Source: an uncultured bacterium (GTDB taxonomy: Bacteria > Patescibacteriota > Minisyncoccia > Phycocordibacterales > UBA9973). From it: a stretch of 37,319 nt of DNA. Each line of letters opens with the position of its first letter. Position 1 is the stretch's first letter. The notes under the pieces are model-generated. The model was given only the letters and a program-made list of their open reading frames with translations. It was not told the origin of the DNA and did not search any database. The stretch covers positions 1 through 37,319 of the forward strand of contig CALAYS010000171.1 of the NCBI GenBank assembly GCA_937895515.1, given 5' to 3'. Below, in pieces: positions 24,854-33,089 of this stretch. The position numbers were made by a program, and so were the translations under genes.

Positions 24854-24864
24854 GGTGGGGTGCG
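24828..24864 (-). repeat. Right inverted repeat of the DUF559 mini-element
   Basis: Inverted partner of 24415-24451; palindromic core CCCTCCC...GGGGAGGG. It overlaps the 3' end of the DUF559 coding sequence. Confidence 0.8.
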
Positions 24865-24883
24865 TTATTTTAAAAGAGTAACT

Positions 24884-24889
24884 TAAAAT
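24884..24889 (+). promoter_or_regulatory. Possible -10 box of the structured RNA
   Basis: TAAAAT lies eight bases before the foot of the terminal stem at 24898, where an RNA start would be expected. No clear -35 was found. Confidence 0.35.
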
Positions 24890-24897
24890 AAAAAAAC

Positions 24898-25030
24898 ACT
24901 AATCTATAAACAATCCTTGAAAGGCACAAGTCCGAGCAAGTAGTACAACCTTGTAGGATAGAATCAGTCGGAACCAATTCGTCCTCCGCGAGAAGCACCG
25001 GGCGATAAAGCTGATTGCTTATAGATTAGT
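24898..25030 (+). ncRNA. Candidate structured RNA, 133 bases, closed by an 18-base stem
   Basis: ACTAATCTATAAACAATC (24898-24915) pairs with GATTGCTTATAGATTAGT (25013-25030) with one mismatch. The interior is clearly richer in G+C than the flanks and offers a CCU-UGAA-AGG hairpin (24915-24924), ACAAG/CTTGT (24926-24930 with 24950-24954), CCGA/TCGG (24932-24935 with 24968-24971) and TCGTCC/GGGCGA (24979-24984 with 25000-25005). The second and third helices interlock, which would form a pseudoknot. It does not carry the motifs of SRP RNA, 5S rRNA, tmRNA, RNase P RNA or tRNA. The strand is uncertain: a -10 favours plus, a T7 run after the stem favours minus. It could also be a small mobile element. 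Confidence 0.5.
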
Positions 25031-25214
25031 ATCTTCTTTTAAAAAACAAAAGCACATAACAAACTGTGCTATACTTAAACTATATCAGTAAAGATCCTTT
25101 TTACAAACCTTATTGATATGTTTATGTTAGCCATTATAGCAAATTAGATTTAATTTGTCAAGTCCCTTAAAAGGGGTGGCTAAATATGAGCCTAATAGTA
25201 AAAAAGCCTTATAT

Positions 25215-26174
25215 ATGAAGACGGATTCCAAATTTCTTGACCAAACACTCCGCCCCAATAATTGGGACGAGTATATTGGGCAAAATAGTATTAAACAAAA
25301 CATCCACATCTTATTAACAGCCGCAAAAGAGCGCGGTGAGTCTGCCGAGCATATGCTGTTCTACGGTCCCCCAGGATTAGGCAAAACCACCATCGCACAT
25401 TTGATAGCCAAAGAAACTGGACGCAATATTACTGTTACATCAGGTCCTGCAATTGAAAAAATTGGAGACTTGGCTAGTATTCTTACAAATTTGGCACCAC
25501 ATGATATTTTATTTATTGATGAAATCCATAGACTTTCAAAACTAGTTGAAGAAATACTCTACCCAGCTATGGAATCTGGCGTAATGGATATTATGATTGG
25601 CAAAGGCCCATCTGCGCGCAGCGTCCAATTAGAACTGCCACCATTTACATTAATAGGAGCAACAACACGAATATCATTACTATCTGCCCCACTAAGATCA
25701 CGGTTTGGTGGAGGAGTTTTTAGACTAGAATATTATTCACATGATGAACTAGCAAAAATATTAGAACGATCTGCAAAAATAATTGAAGTTGATATGGACG
25801 CAGGTGGTATTAATGAAATTGTTAAGCGATCACGCAAAACCCCACGAGCAGCAAACTATTTCTTAAAAAGAGTCCGCGATTATGGCCAAGTAAAAAATAT
25901 GCCTCTTGATAAAAACACAGCGGACTTAGCACTAAGCATGTTAGGTATTGATAAACTGGGATTAAACCAAATCGATAGAGAGTATTTAAAAACATTACTT
26001 CACAAATTTAAAGGTGGTCCGACAGGGCTATCAACATTGGCGGTGTCTCTCCATGAAGATGAAGGCACAATTGAAGACGTTGTTGAACCATACCTATTAT
26101 CACTAGGATTTATTGAAAGAACTCCGCGTGGTAGAACAATTACAGACATGGGAATAGAACATATTAATGAATAA
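25215..26174 (+). CDS. ruvB: Holliday junction branch migration helicase RuvB
   Basis: 319 residues from ATG 25215. The protein begins with the family's LDQTLRPNNWDEYIGQ; Walker A is GPPGLGKT (51-58), Walker B LFIDEIH (about 99-105), sensor 1 LIGATTR, and the arginine-finger region LRSRFG. The C-terminal winged helix ends with TPRGR. RuvB is the ring motor that drives Holliday junction migration with RuvA. The frame is open to 25155, but that extension is encoded by a REP-like palindrome and is not conserved in style. ruvC overlaps its end by eight bases; ruvA is not in the window. Confidence 0.95.
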   Translation: MKTDSKFLDQTLRPNNWDEYIGQNSIKQNIHILLTAAKERGESAEHMLFYGPPGLGKTTIAHLIAKETGRNITVTSGPAIEKIGDLASILTNLAPHDILFIDEIHRLSKLVEEILYPAMESGVMDIMIGKGPSARSVQLELPPFTLIGATTRISLLSAPLRSRFGGGVFRLEYYSHDELAKILERSAKIIEVDMDAGGINEIVKRSRKTPRAANYFLKRVRDYGQVKNMPLDKNTADLALSMLGIDKLGLNQIDREYLKTLLHKFKGGPTGLSTLAVSLHEDEGTIEDVVEPYLLSLGFIERTPRGRTITDMGIEHINE

Positions 26175-26682
26175 AATAAACACTGACAAAAAAATAATTT
26201 TAGGAATTGACCCTGGAATAGAACGTCTAGGAATTGCTGTTTTGGAGTTTAACCCAATGAATAAAAATAAAGAAACGGTTATATATTCGGAATGTTTTAT
26301 TACTAAAAACAAAGATACCACTCAAGAAAGATTGGCTTTAATTTATAATCAAATAGAAAATATCATTAAAAAATATTCCCCGGATATTGTAGCAATAGAA
26401 AAAATATTTTTTACTAATAACCAAAAAACTGTTGTTAATGTAGCCCAAGCTCGTGGAGTAGTACTATCTTGTGTTGGTCAAAAAAAATTACAAGTATTTG
26501 AAATATCTCCAACAGAAATGAAATTAGCTATTACTGGTTACGGAAGGGCTGCAAAAAATGACATCATTAAAATGATACCGAAAATAGTAAATCTACCCAA
26601 AGAAACAATGCAAGATGATGAAATTGATGCTATTGCCATTGCTCTATCTTGCACTTCACAAATACGTTATTCACAGATATAA
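26167..26682 (+). CDS. ruvC: Holliday junction resolvase RuvC
   Basis: 171 residues, normal length. The RNase H-like active site is visible: Asp15 in ILGIDPG, Glu78 in IVAIEKIFF, and the C-terminal QDDEIDAIAIAL with the last two acidic residues. VAQARGVVLSC and the GYGRAAKNDI stretch match the family. It cuts Holliday junctions after RuvAB action. The start codon lies inside the end of ruvB, so the two are translationally coupled. Confidence 0.95.
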   Translation: MNKINTDKKIILGIDPGIERLGIAVLEFNPMNKNKETVIYSECFITKNKDTTQERLALIYNQIENIIKKYSPDIVAIEKIFFTNNQKTVVNVAQARGVVLSCVGQKKLQVFEISPTEMKLAITGYGRAAKNDIIKMIPKIVNLPKETMQDDEIDAIAIALSCTSQIRYSQI

Positions 26683-26754
26683 TATTTTTTTACTTGCGAA
26701 ATTTTAAAAAAAATGTGAAAGTAAAAAGCATAAAGTAATTAATTAATTTTTAAG

Positions 26755-26760
26755 TATAAT
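26755..26760 (+). promoter_or_regulatory. -10 box of the acidic protein gene
   Basis: TATAAT only three bases before the ATG at 26764. An overlapping TAAGTA at 26751-26756 would give a seven-base gap instead. Confidence 0.5.
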
Positions 26761-26763
26761 CAA

Positions 26764-26988
26764 ATGCAAACAGACGATATTTTAAAACCTACAGATGATG
26801 AAGAAGCTTTTTTAGGAGCAGTTGAAGGCGAAGAAGACGTTGTCGATGTAGACGTCGATGTTGAAGATGTAATCCCAACATCTGATGTTGAGAATTCTCT
26901 AGCAATGCTTCATCAAGATGAAAACGAAAATGATGAAGTTTATGAATTCTTTGTTGACGAAGAAGATGAACTAGATAATTGGAACTAA
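26764..26988 (+). CDS. Highly acidic 74-residue protein
   Basis: More than a third of residues are Asp or Glu, with an Asp-Val repeat (VVDVDVDVEDV) and a C-terminal EEDELDNWN. There is no signal peptide or domain. The extreme charge suggests an unfolded partner or inhibitor of a basic protein or a nucleic-acid mimic, but this is speculation. It is followed immediately by a strong bidirectional terminator and has its own promoter, so it is probably expressed as a single-gene transcript. Confidence 0.6.
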   Translation: MQTDDILKPTDDEEAFLGAVEGEEDVVDVDVDVEDVIPTSDVENSLAMLHQDENENDEVYEFFVDEEDELDNWN

Positions 26989-27019
26989 ACAAAACCCCGC
27001 ATTATGCGGGGTTTTGTTT
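26987..27019. terminator. Bidirectional terminator overlapping two stop codons
   Basis: A 15-pair perfect stem (26987-27001 with 27005-27019), arm core AAAACCCCGCA, loop TTA. It overlaps the TAA of the acidic protein on the plus strand and the TAA of tsaE on the minus strand. Confidence 0.9.
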
Positions 27020-27557
27020 AGTTTTTATACCTTATTTTTATTTTTCGAACCTCGTTGTTATCATCTTCAATTTCATCATAATTTGCGTATTCACCGCTTT
27101 CATCATCGTCATTAGAATTATTCTTTTTAAGACTTGGCATAATTTCAAAATCAATATTTGCAAATGCTAATTCTTGCCCTAAATCAATTGATGTTGGCCA
27201 TTCAATCAAGACCAATGTCCCTGATTCACTTAAAAAGTCTTCAACGTTTAATGACTCTTTGTGGTGTGGCTCCAGCCGGTATGCGTCAATATGAATCAAA
27301 GTATATAGCTCTGGGATAACAGCGCTATCAATACTATATTTTTTCATTAAAACAAAAGTTGGGCTCTGGACCCGGCTCTCTACCCCAACACTGTATGCTA
27401 ATTCTTGAACAAAAGCAGTTTTACCGGAACCTAGTTGTCCATTTAAAAATATAATTACTCCGCGTTCTTCCAAAGGTTTTTTAATGTTCAAAAGTAAATC
27501 ATCAATAGGACGAATTAAATCTTCTCGATGATGTGTAATAAATATTTTTTCATGCAT
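27018..27557 (-). CDS. tsaE: tRNA t6A-synthesis ATPase TsaE
   Basis: 179 residues. Walker A GQLGSGKT (40-47), the SPTFVLMKKY switch region, HIDAYRL and the LIEWP strand are all characteristic. TsaE works with TsaB and TsaD to place threonylcarbamoyl on A37 of ANN-decoding tRNAs. The C-terminal 35-40 residues are unusual: an acidic Asn/Asp/Glu-rich loop (NNSNDDDESGEYANYDEIED) precedes a short basic end. It follows tyrS by 11 bases and is very likely in the same transcript; the terminator at 26987-27019 closes it. Confidence 0.92.
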   Translation of the reverse strand: MHEKIFITHHREDLIRPIDDLLLNIKKPLEERGVIIFLNGQLGSGKTAFVQELAYSVGVESRVQSPTFVLMKKYSIDSAVIPELYTLIHIDAYRLEPHHKESLNVEDFLSESGTLVLIEWPTSIDLGQELAFANIDFEIMPSLKKNNSNDDDESGEYANYDEIEDDNNEVRKIKIRYKN

Positions 27558-27568
27558 AAATTAAAATA

Positions 27569-28954
27569 TTAATTTATTCTTAAAAATCTTTTTTTACCAA
27601 TTCGGTATGTTCCTATTTGAGATTTTTCAGTATCATCTTTAATACCGCGTTTATCTTCCATGTGTTCAATTGCACCAGCATCCAACAGTCGTCTGTATTC
27701 AGTTTTAGAACTAACTAACCCAGAACCAACAACAACATCCATTAGTGTTCTACCTTCATCAAGATTAAATGTATGTTCTACATCTTTTGGAATCTCTCCA
27801 CTTGAAAATGTCGCTTCCCAGTTTTTTTGTGCTTCTTCGGCTAAATCTTGCCCGTGGTAGATTGCAGTTATTTGTAAAGCTAAATCCATTTTAATGTCTT
27901 TTGGGTTTACTGACTCATTTTTTAATTTTTCAGAAATTTCTTTTATTTCATCCATTTTTGTAAAAGTACAAAGTTCAAAGTAATGCTCAATCAAAGAATC
28001 TGGAATAGACATAACTTTCCCATACATATCATTTGGTTCATCTGTAATACCAATGTAATTATCAAGACTTTTTGACATTTTCTCTTTCCCATCAAGACCG
28101 GTCAGGATTTTAAATGCTAAGACTGCTTGAGGATCTTGTTTATTCATTTTCATAACATCACGTCCAATAATCATATTAAACGTTTGATCTGTACCACCAA
28201 CCTCTAAATCGCATTTACCATATATTTTTTCTATAGCAAAAGAATCTATTCCTTGAAGTACTGGGTACATCATTTCATGCAAAAATAATTCTTGACCATT
28301 TTTAAGTCTGTCTTGAAAAAAATCTCGATCTATTAATCTAGAATGTGTTATATGTTTCAATGTCCACAAAAAAGTTCTTAACGTTATAGCGGTTATTCCT
28401 TCGGGAGGATTAAGTTCTGTTTGTTTTCTTGTTTTTTCAAAAATTAAAGCTTTTCCTACTGTTGAATTAGCGTCAATTCCTTCTACTGTAACTTTATTAG
28501 TAGTTTCCCAGTTTAAATTAGTTCCCAAAGGGGAAATAATATCATTAATTGCTGTGAACCAATCTGAATTTCTTATCCAAGAAAAAACATTTTTATCTTC
28601 TTTAAGAATTTTACCTACTTGGGCCATATATGTTTCCATATTTCTTTCTACCTCAATTTGATCTATCTCGGGTCTAACTTTACTTTTACCAGTTGGGTCA
28701 CCAATTTGAGCAGTATAATCACCAATTAAAAAAATTACCTTACACCCTAAATCTTGTAATTGACGAAGTTTACGAAGAACAACAGCATGACCTAAATGAA
28801 TATCTGGTCTTGTTGGGTCTACTCCAAATTTAATTACTATTTCCTTTGGGTTGTTCATTAATTTCTTACGAAAAGAGCCGTCTGGGTCAATAAATTCCCC
28901 AACTCCGCGAGTTAGGATTTCATCAATTTTTTGGATATCTGTATCTATTTGCAT
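27569..28954 (-). CDS. tyrS: Tyrosyl-tRNA synthetase
   Basis: 461 residues. Class I signature HLGH (residues 53-56) in VDPTRPDIHLGHAVVLRKL and the KMSKS loop in GKEKMSKSLDNYIG. The C-terminal domain is S4-like (TLMDVVVGSGLVSSKTEYRRLLDAGAI by position near 390-415), which binds the tRNA. The HLGHAVVLRKLRQLQDLG sequence is closer to the TyrZ-type group than to the classical E. coli type. The start is set by TATAGT six bases upstream, divergent from the penicillin-binding protein gene. Forms an operon with tsaE. Confidence 0.95.
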   Translation of the reverse strand: MQIDTDIQKIDEILTRGVGEFIDPDGSFRKKLMNNPKEIVIKFGVDPTRPDIHLGHAVVLRKLRQLQDLGCKVIFLIGDYTAQIGDPTGKSKVRPEIDQIEVERNMETYMAQVGKILKEDKNVFSWIRNSDWFTAINDIISPLGTNLNWETTNKVTVEGIDANSTVGKALIFEKTRKQTELNPPEGITAITLRTFLWTLKHITHSRLIDRDFFQDRLKNGQELFLHEMMYPVLQGIDSFAIEKIYGKCDLEVGGTDQTFNMIIGRDVMKMNKQDPQAVLAFKILTGLDGKEKMSKSLDNYIGITDEPNDMYGKVMSIPDSLIEHYFELCTFTKMDEIKEISEKLKNESVNPKDIKMDLALQITAIYHGQDLAEEAQKNWEATFSSGEIPKDVEHTFNLDEGRTLMDVVVGSGLVSSKTEYRRLLDAGAIEHMEDKRGIKDDTEKSQIGTYRIGKKRFLRIN

Positions 28955-28960
28955 AAATAC

Positions 28961-28990
28961 ACTATAACATTTTCTAGTCTATGCTAAAAT
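28961..28990. promoter_or_regulatory. Divergent leaderless promoters for tyrS and the penicillin-binding protein
   Basis: TATAGT on the minus strand (28961-28966, six bases before 28954) and TAAAAT on the plus strand (28985-28990, six bases before 28997). The AGGGGT between the latter and the ATG is too close to act as a Shine-Dalgarno. Confidence 0.75.
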
Positions 28991-28996
28991 AGGGGT

Positions 28997-31618
28997 ATGA
29001 GAAAAATCATAAATGACATCAAAAAGCACATTATTTTAAAACAAAAGCCGAGGGTTAAAAAAATAAGTACAGAAGCAATAAAATCGCTTAAAAATACTAG
29101 CCTTAAAACCTATTTGCGTTATGCTTTATACGCGTTTTTGGGTCTTATTGCTCTTTTAGGGGCTGTAATTGTGTTCTATATCGCAACAGTGCCATTGCCT
29201 GATATTTCCAACTTTGATAAACGGGTTATTTCTCAATCCACAAAAATCTACGACCGTACAGGTAAAGTCTTGCTTTATGATAACCACAATACTATTCGCC
29301 GAACAGTGGTTCCACTAAATGAAATAAATCCACTTATTGGCAAAGCCGCTATTTCTATTGAAGATGACCAATTCTATAACCACCATGGAGTTAGAATCGA
29401 ATCTTTAATTCGTGCATTTTATGCAACAATTTTTAAAGGTGAAACCCAAGGAGGTTCCACGCTAACTCAACAAATTGTTAAAAATACTCTTTTAACAAAT
29501 GAAAAAACAATTTCTCGAAAAATTAAAGAAATGATAATTGCTATACGATTAGAGCGTAAATTATCTAAAGACGAGCTTTTGGAAATTTATCTTAACGAAG
29601 CCCCGTATAGCGGTAATGTATATGGAGTAGAGGAAGCTTCTCAAGTTTATTTTAAAAAGAAATCAAGTGAAGTAACGCTGGCTGAGGCATCATATTTAGC
29701 AGCTATCCCCCAAGCCCCAAGCCGTTACGACCCTAATGGTCCTAATAAATCTGATCTTGATGATCGAGCACATTATGTATTAAAAAGAATGAAAGAATTT
29801 GGTTACATAACCGAAGATGAATACCAAAATGCATTAAACGAAAAAGTTGTTTTTGTAGCCAAAGCCCAAAGCGCGATCAAGGCTCCACATTTTGCATTTT
29901 ATTTAAGAGATTATTTAGAAAAAAAATATGGTGCAGAAATGGTGGATAAAGAAGGGTTAAAAGTTATTTCAACATTAGATTTTGATTTACAATCATATGC
30001 TGAAGACGAAGCTTTGAAAGAAGCTTTGAAAAACGAAAAGGAATACAACGGTAAAAATATTGCACTAGTTGCGATTGATCCACAAAATGGACAAATTCTA
30101 GCAATGGTTGGGTCACGCGATTTTTTTGATAAAAATATTGATGGACAATTCAACGTTGCAAACTCTCCACGTCAACCAGGGTCAAGCTTTAAACCATTTG
30201 CTTACGCAACAGGCTTTAAAAAAGGACTTCGTCCAGAAACTGTTTTATTTGATACTTTTACAGAATTTAATGCAAATTGTACTCCTGAAGGTAAAGGCGC
30301 GGGCTGTTATTCACCAGATAACTTTGATAACAAATTTAAAGGTCCAATGGCATTGCGTAATGCTCTTGCAGAATCTCGCAACATACCAGCGGTCAAGGTC
30401 TTATATTTAGCTGGGGTTGATGACACTATTGCTACAGCACGGTCTATGGGGGTTACAGGGTTAACTAATAGTAAAGATTATGGTTTGTCATTGGTTTTAG
30501 GAGCGGGTGAAGTTAAATTAATTGATATGGTTAGTGCATATGGAACATTTGCTACAAACGGTATTCATCATTCATCAACAGGGATACTGCGAGTTGAAGA
30601 TAGAACCGGTAAAGTTTTAGAAGAATATAAAGAAGACGAGGGTGAACAAGTACTGCCAGATTATGTAGCCAGCGCTATAACTCAAATACTATCTGATGAT
30701 AACTTAAGAGCTCCAACATTTGGCCGAGGCTCAAGTCTTTTTGTTCCAGGGTATTCTGTAGCTGTAAAAACAGGAACTACTAACTCTAACCGTGATGCTT
30801 GGATAGTTGGTTATAACCCAAGAATTGCTGTTGGTGTTTGGTCTGGAAATAACGACAATACTGTTATGAAAAAAGGTGGCGCCCAAGTCTCGGGTCCCCT
30901 ATTTAACAGAGTAATGCTTAAATATTTATCTACCGCACCTGATCAAGGATTTAATAATATCCCGTTCCCTGACCAAGGAGGTGCTCCAGTCTTGCGTGGT
31001 TTATGGCAAGGTGGAGAAAGTTTCTATATAGATAAAATTTCTGGCGGACAAGCAACAGACTTTACTCCTCCGGAAGCTCGCGTAGAAAAAGTTATTACAA
31101 ATGTTCATACAATACTTTACTGGATAGACCGGGACAATATTCTTGGACCAAAACCAAGTAATCCGGCTAAAGATGGACAATATAAAAACTGGGAGGCTGG
31201 AATCCAAAAATGGTGGAATTCTCATGGTGGAACTATTACAACAGCATTTAGTATTCCTCTTTATTACGACAATGTTCATAACGCAAATATCGTTATTCCA
31301 ATAACAATTACAGGTTTAAACGATGGACAAATATTAGAATCTAAAGCAAAAATCAATATTGGATTTAATATCGATAATCAAAAAGTAAAAAGAATTGATA
31401 TTTATTTAGATGGAAATAAAATAAATACAATTAATGCTAATCCTTGGGAATATGCATTTGATACCGAGGCTTTAAAAATTAAAAATGGTGACCATATCTT
31501 AAAAGCTGTAGTTTTTGATGATTTATTAAACCAAGGAGAAACTAGTGTATCCTTTAACTACAATAACCCACAATTTGTTGGACCTATTTTAAATCAAGAA
31601 CCTGTAGTTCAAAATTAG
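28997..31618 (+). CDS. Class A penicillin-binding protein (glycosyltransferase/transpeptidase)
   Basis: 873 residues. A basic cytosolic tail of about 40 residues, one membrane helix (FLGLIALLGAVIVFYIATV), then the GT51 domain with catalytic Glu122 in SIEDDQFYNHHG, GGSTLTQQIVKN and EIYLNEAPYSGNVYG. The transpeptidase has SSFK (396-399), the S-x-N motif as SRN and KTGT (591-594). The last 200 residues are an extra beta-sandwich region. It polymerises and cross-links peptidoglycan outside the membrane. Its stop lies inside the 3' end of the convergent DciA-like gene (35 bases shared). Confidence 0.93.
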   Translation: MRKIINDIKKHIILKQKPRVKKISTEAIKSLKNTSLKTYLRYALYAFLGLIALLGAVIVFYIATVPLPDISNFDKRVISQSTKIYDRTGKVLLYDNHNTIRRTVVPLNEINPLIGKAAISIEDDQFYNHHGVRIESLIRAFYATIFKGETQGGSTLTQQIVKNTLLTNEKTISRKIKEMIIAIRLERKLSKDELLEIYLNEAPYSGNVYGVEEASQVYFKKKSSEVTLAEASYLAAIPQAPSRYDPNGPNKSDLDDRAHYVLKRMKEFGYITEDEYQNALNEKVVFVAKAQSAIKAPHFAFYLRDYLEKKYGAEMVDKEGLKVISTLDFDLQSYAEDEALKEALKNEKEYNGKNIALVAIDPQNGQILAMVGSRDFFDKNIDGQFNVANSPRQPGSSFKPFAYATGFKKGLRPETVLFDTFTEFNANCTPEGKGAGCYSPDNFDNKFKGPMALRNALAESRNIPAVKVLYLAGVDDTIATARSMGVTGLTNSKDYGLSLVLGAGEVKLIDMVSAYGTFATNGIHHSSTGILRVEDRTGKVLEEYKEDEGEQVLPDYVASAITQILSDDNLRAPTFGRGSSLFVPGYSVAVKTGTTNSNRDAWIVGYNPRIAVGVWSGNNDNTVMKKGGAQVSGPLFNRVMLKYLSTAPDQGFNNIPFPDQGGAPVLRGLWQGGESFYIDKISGGQATDFTPPEARVEKVITNVHTILYWIDRDNILGPKPSNPAKDGQYKNWEAGIQKWWNSHGGTITTAFSIPLYYDNVHNANIVIPITITGLNDGQILESKAKINIGFNIDNQKVKRIDIYLDGNKINTINANPWEYAFDTEALKIKNGDHILKAVVFDDLLNQGETSVSFNYNNPQFVGPILNQEPVVQN

Positions 31619-31838
31619 TTAATAAAGATTCTTTAATCTTTTCTTTATTCTCTAAAATTTTTGTTCTCTTAACCCCAAAAACGTGAAGATGGACTATTTG
31701 TTTTTTTACAGATAGTTCATTTTTATTTAATTGTATTTTGGTTAATTTTAAAATAGTATCAATTATTATTTCTTTTTCTTGATTAGATTTTTTTAAATTA
31801 TTTCCAGTATTAAAAAAATAATTATTGATATGATCCAT
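31584..31838 (-). CDS. DciA/DUF721-like small protein
   Basis: 84 residues; the second half (ILKLTKIQLNKNELSVKKQI to KTKILENKEKIKESL) follows the DUF721/DciA pattern 'tgi.l....i.vk...v.v.v......elf..k..il..l'. DciA proteins load the replicative helicase DnaB in bacteria lacking DnaC-type loaders. Position just after dnaN, four bases from its stop, fits this role. The length is shorter than typical DciA and the similarity is weak, so it is a tentative call. The 3' end overlaps the convergent penicillin-binding protein gene. Confidence 0.45.
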   Translation of the reverse strand: MDHINNYFFNTGNNLKKSNQEKEIIIDTILKLTKIQLNKNELSVKKQIVHLHVFGVKRTKILENKEKIKESLLTNFELQVLDLK

Positions 31839-31842
31839 AGTA

Positions 31843-32931
31843 TTAATTAGTTGTTGGCATCATAAGGTATTTAAAGCTCGCCCCTGTGTCGCTGGTTGCC
31901 AATAGAGGCTTCTGTTGTCCAAAATAGTCTAGTTGTATAGAATCATTAGGAATATTGCTAGCTAGGGTCTTTAAATGACTAGCCATAACATATCCGGAAA
32001 AATTTTCACCTTCTTGTTTTGTATTAATTACATATTCCCCATCACCACCATTTGAATTTTTTAAACTAAGAATTAATTTGTTATCATTTGCTGTTATATT
32101 TATATGATTAGTATCTGATTTTAATTGCATTAAAAACTTTAAAGCATTATCTAAATCTAGTCTTAAAAACTGAACATGCGAGACTGCATTCTTAGGAATA
32201 ATAGTTGTGTAGTCAGGGAATAAACCTTGGGTTAGTTTAGTTATTATTGTTATGGTTTTTGTTGTTATACAAAATAATGTATCTGTATAACTAGCATTAA
32301 GAGCCCCATCAATATTATCAATGATTTTTATAATATCTCCGGCTTCTTTAGCTGGTAGTAAAAAAGAAGTTTCTTTGGTTGTTGTCACTACTTGTGAATA
32401 TTCAATTAATTGAAAAGCATCAGTTGTAACAGCATTTATAGTATTATCTTTAAAAACTAAAAAGACAGATGATAGTTCTGGTTTAATATCAGTAGTCGAA
32501 GCTCCTGGAAGAGTAATAGATAAAGCCTTTTTAAAATTACTAGCAGGAAGAGTAATATGTGTTCCATCAACAACAGGGATAGTTGGAACATCTTCACCAT
32601 TTTGATATGGGATTTTTGATTTAGATATTTTTGTTTTTATTTCAATGAATGTATCTTTAAAATTAAAACTAACACTGTCTGACCCAGACATACCATTTAA
32701 AATTCTATTTAAAGATTCAGTATCAACAAAATATTCCTTTTCTTCATTGTTTTCAATAGGAAAAGTTACAATAACTGCTAGTGATAGGTTAGTTGCACTA
32801 ATTGTAAATTTATTATCTTTAATATTTATTCTAGATAATTTTAATGCAGGGTGAATTATACCTTTTAAAGATATTCGACTTGTTGTTTTTATAATATCTT
32901 CAATGTATTTCTTTTCTATAATTAATTCCAT
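31843..32931 (-). CDS. dnaN: DNA polymerase III beta subunit (sliding clamp)
   Basis: 362 residues, normal size. The three repeated clamp domains are recognisable: KKYIEDIIKTTSRISLKG at the start, ALKLSRINIKDNKFTISATNLSLAV, FKKALSITLPGAST, LSSVFLVFKDNTINAVTTDAFQL, and the C-terminal PLLATSDTGASFKYLMMP. It forms the ring that tethers polymerase to DNA. It follows dnaA by 157 bases; no SD sequence is seen before the ATG and a -10 box is not clear, so it may be transcribed from the dnaA promoter or from within the origin. Confidence 0.95.
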   Translation of the reverse strand: MELIIEKKYIEDIIKTTSRISLKGIIHPALKLSRINIKDNKFTISATNLSLAVIVTFPIENNEEKEYFVDTESLNRILNGMSGSDSVSFNFKDTFIEIKTKISKSKIPYQNGEDVPTIPVVDGTHITLPASNFKKALSITLPGASTTDIKPELSSVFLVFKDNTINAVTTDAFQLIEYSQVVTTTKETSFLLPAKEAGDIIKIIDNIDGALNASYTDTLFCITTKTITIITKLTQGLFPDYTTIIPKNAVSHVQFLRLDLDNALKFLMQLKSDTNHINITANDNKLILSLKNSNGGDGEYVINTKQEGENFSGYVMASHLKTLASNIPNDSIQLDYFGQQKPLLATSDTGASFKYLMMPTTN

Positions 32932-33089
32932 AAAAATTTATTTATTACTACTAGTGTTGGGGATTGTGGATAATGTATTTATATCTATAATTTATATACC
33001 TTTTAAAAAATTCCATTATTTTATAATCTTCTAATTAAATTTAATAACTTATAATTTTTTACTGTTTTATTTTTTATCCCCAATTTGTT
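32932..33089. other. Candidate replication origin, dnaA-dnaN spacer
   Basis: The spacer has one perfect DnaA box, TTATCCACA on the minus strand (32965-32973), followed by about 105 bases (32974-33078) that are almost entirely A and T and would melt readily. A second perfect box is in the dnaA-rpmH spacer at 34511-34519. The number of boxes is low for a canonical origin. Confidence 0.55.
32965..32973 (-). promoter_or_regulatory. DnaA box
   Basis: TTATCCACA on the minus strand, a perfect match to TTATNCACA. Confidence 0.75.

Larger units (their letters stand above)
24865..25214. other. Intergenic stretch before ruvB
   Basis: It holds the structured element at 24898-25030, a six-pair hairpin AGCACA/TGTGCT (25051-25070), an imperfect ATATCA-TAA inverted repeat around 25082-25119, and a short palindrome CCCTTAAAAGGGG near 25162-25174 that resembles the other REP-like palindromes. 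No protein gene is seen. Confidence 0.5.

Noticed and set aside
24898..25030. SRP RNA, 5S rRNA, tmRNA, RNase P RNA or tRNA identity for the structured element
   Set aside because: The GGAA-loop core of SRP RNA, tmRNA and RNase P conserved blocks, 5S core and T-loop motifs are all missing on both strands.
25155..25214. Longer RuvB N-terminus from a TTG or GTG
   Set aside because: The extension is encoded by a REP-like palindrome; RuvB proteins begin close to LDQTLRP. The true start is still not certain because no -10 box sits six bases before 25215.
28991..28996. AGGGGT before the penicillin-binding protein as a Shine-Dalgarno
   Set aside because: It directly abuts the ATG, too close for ribosome binding, and lies at the predicted RNA start.
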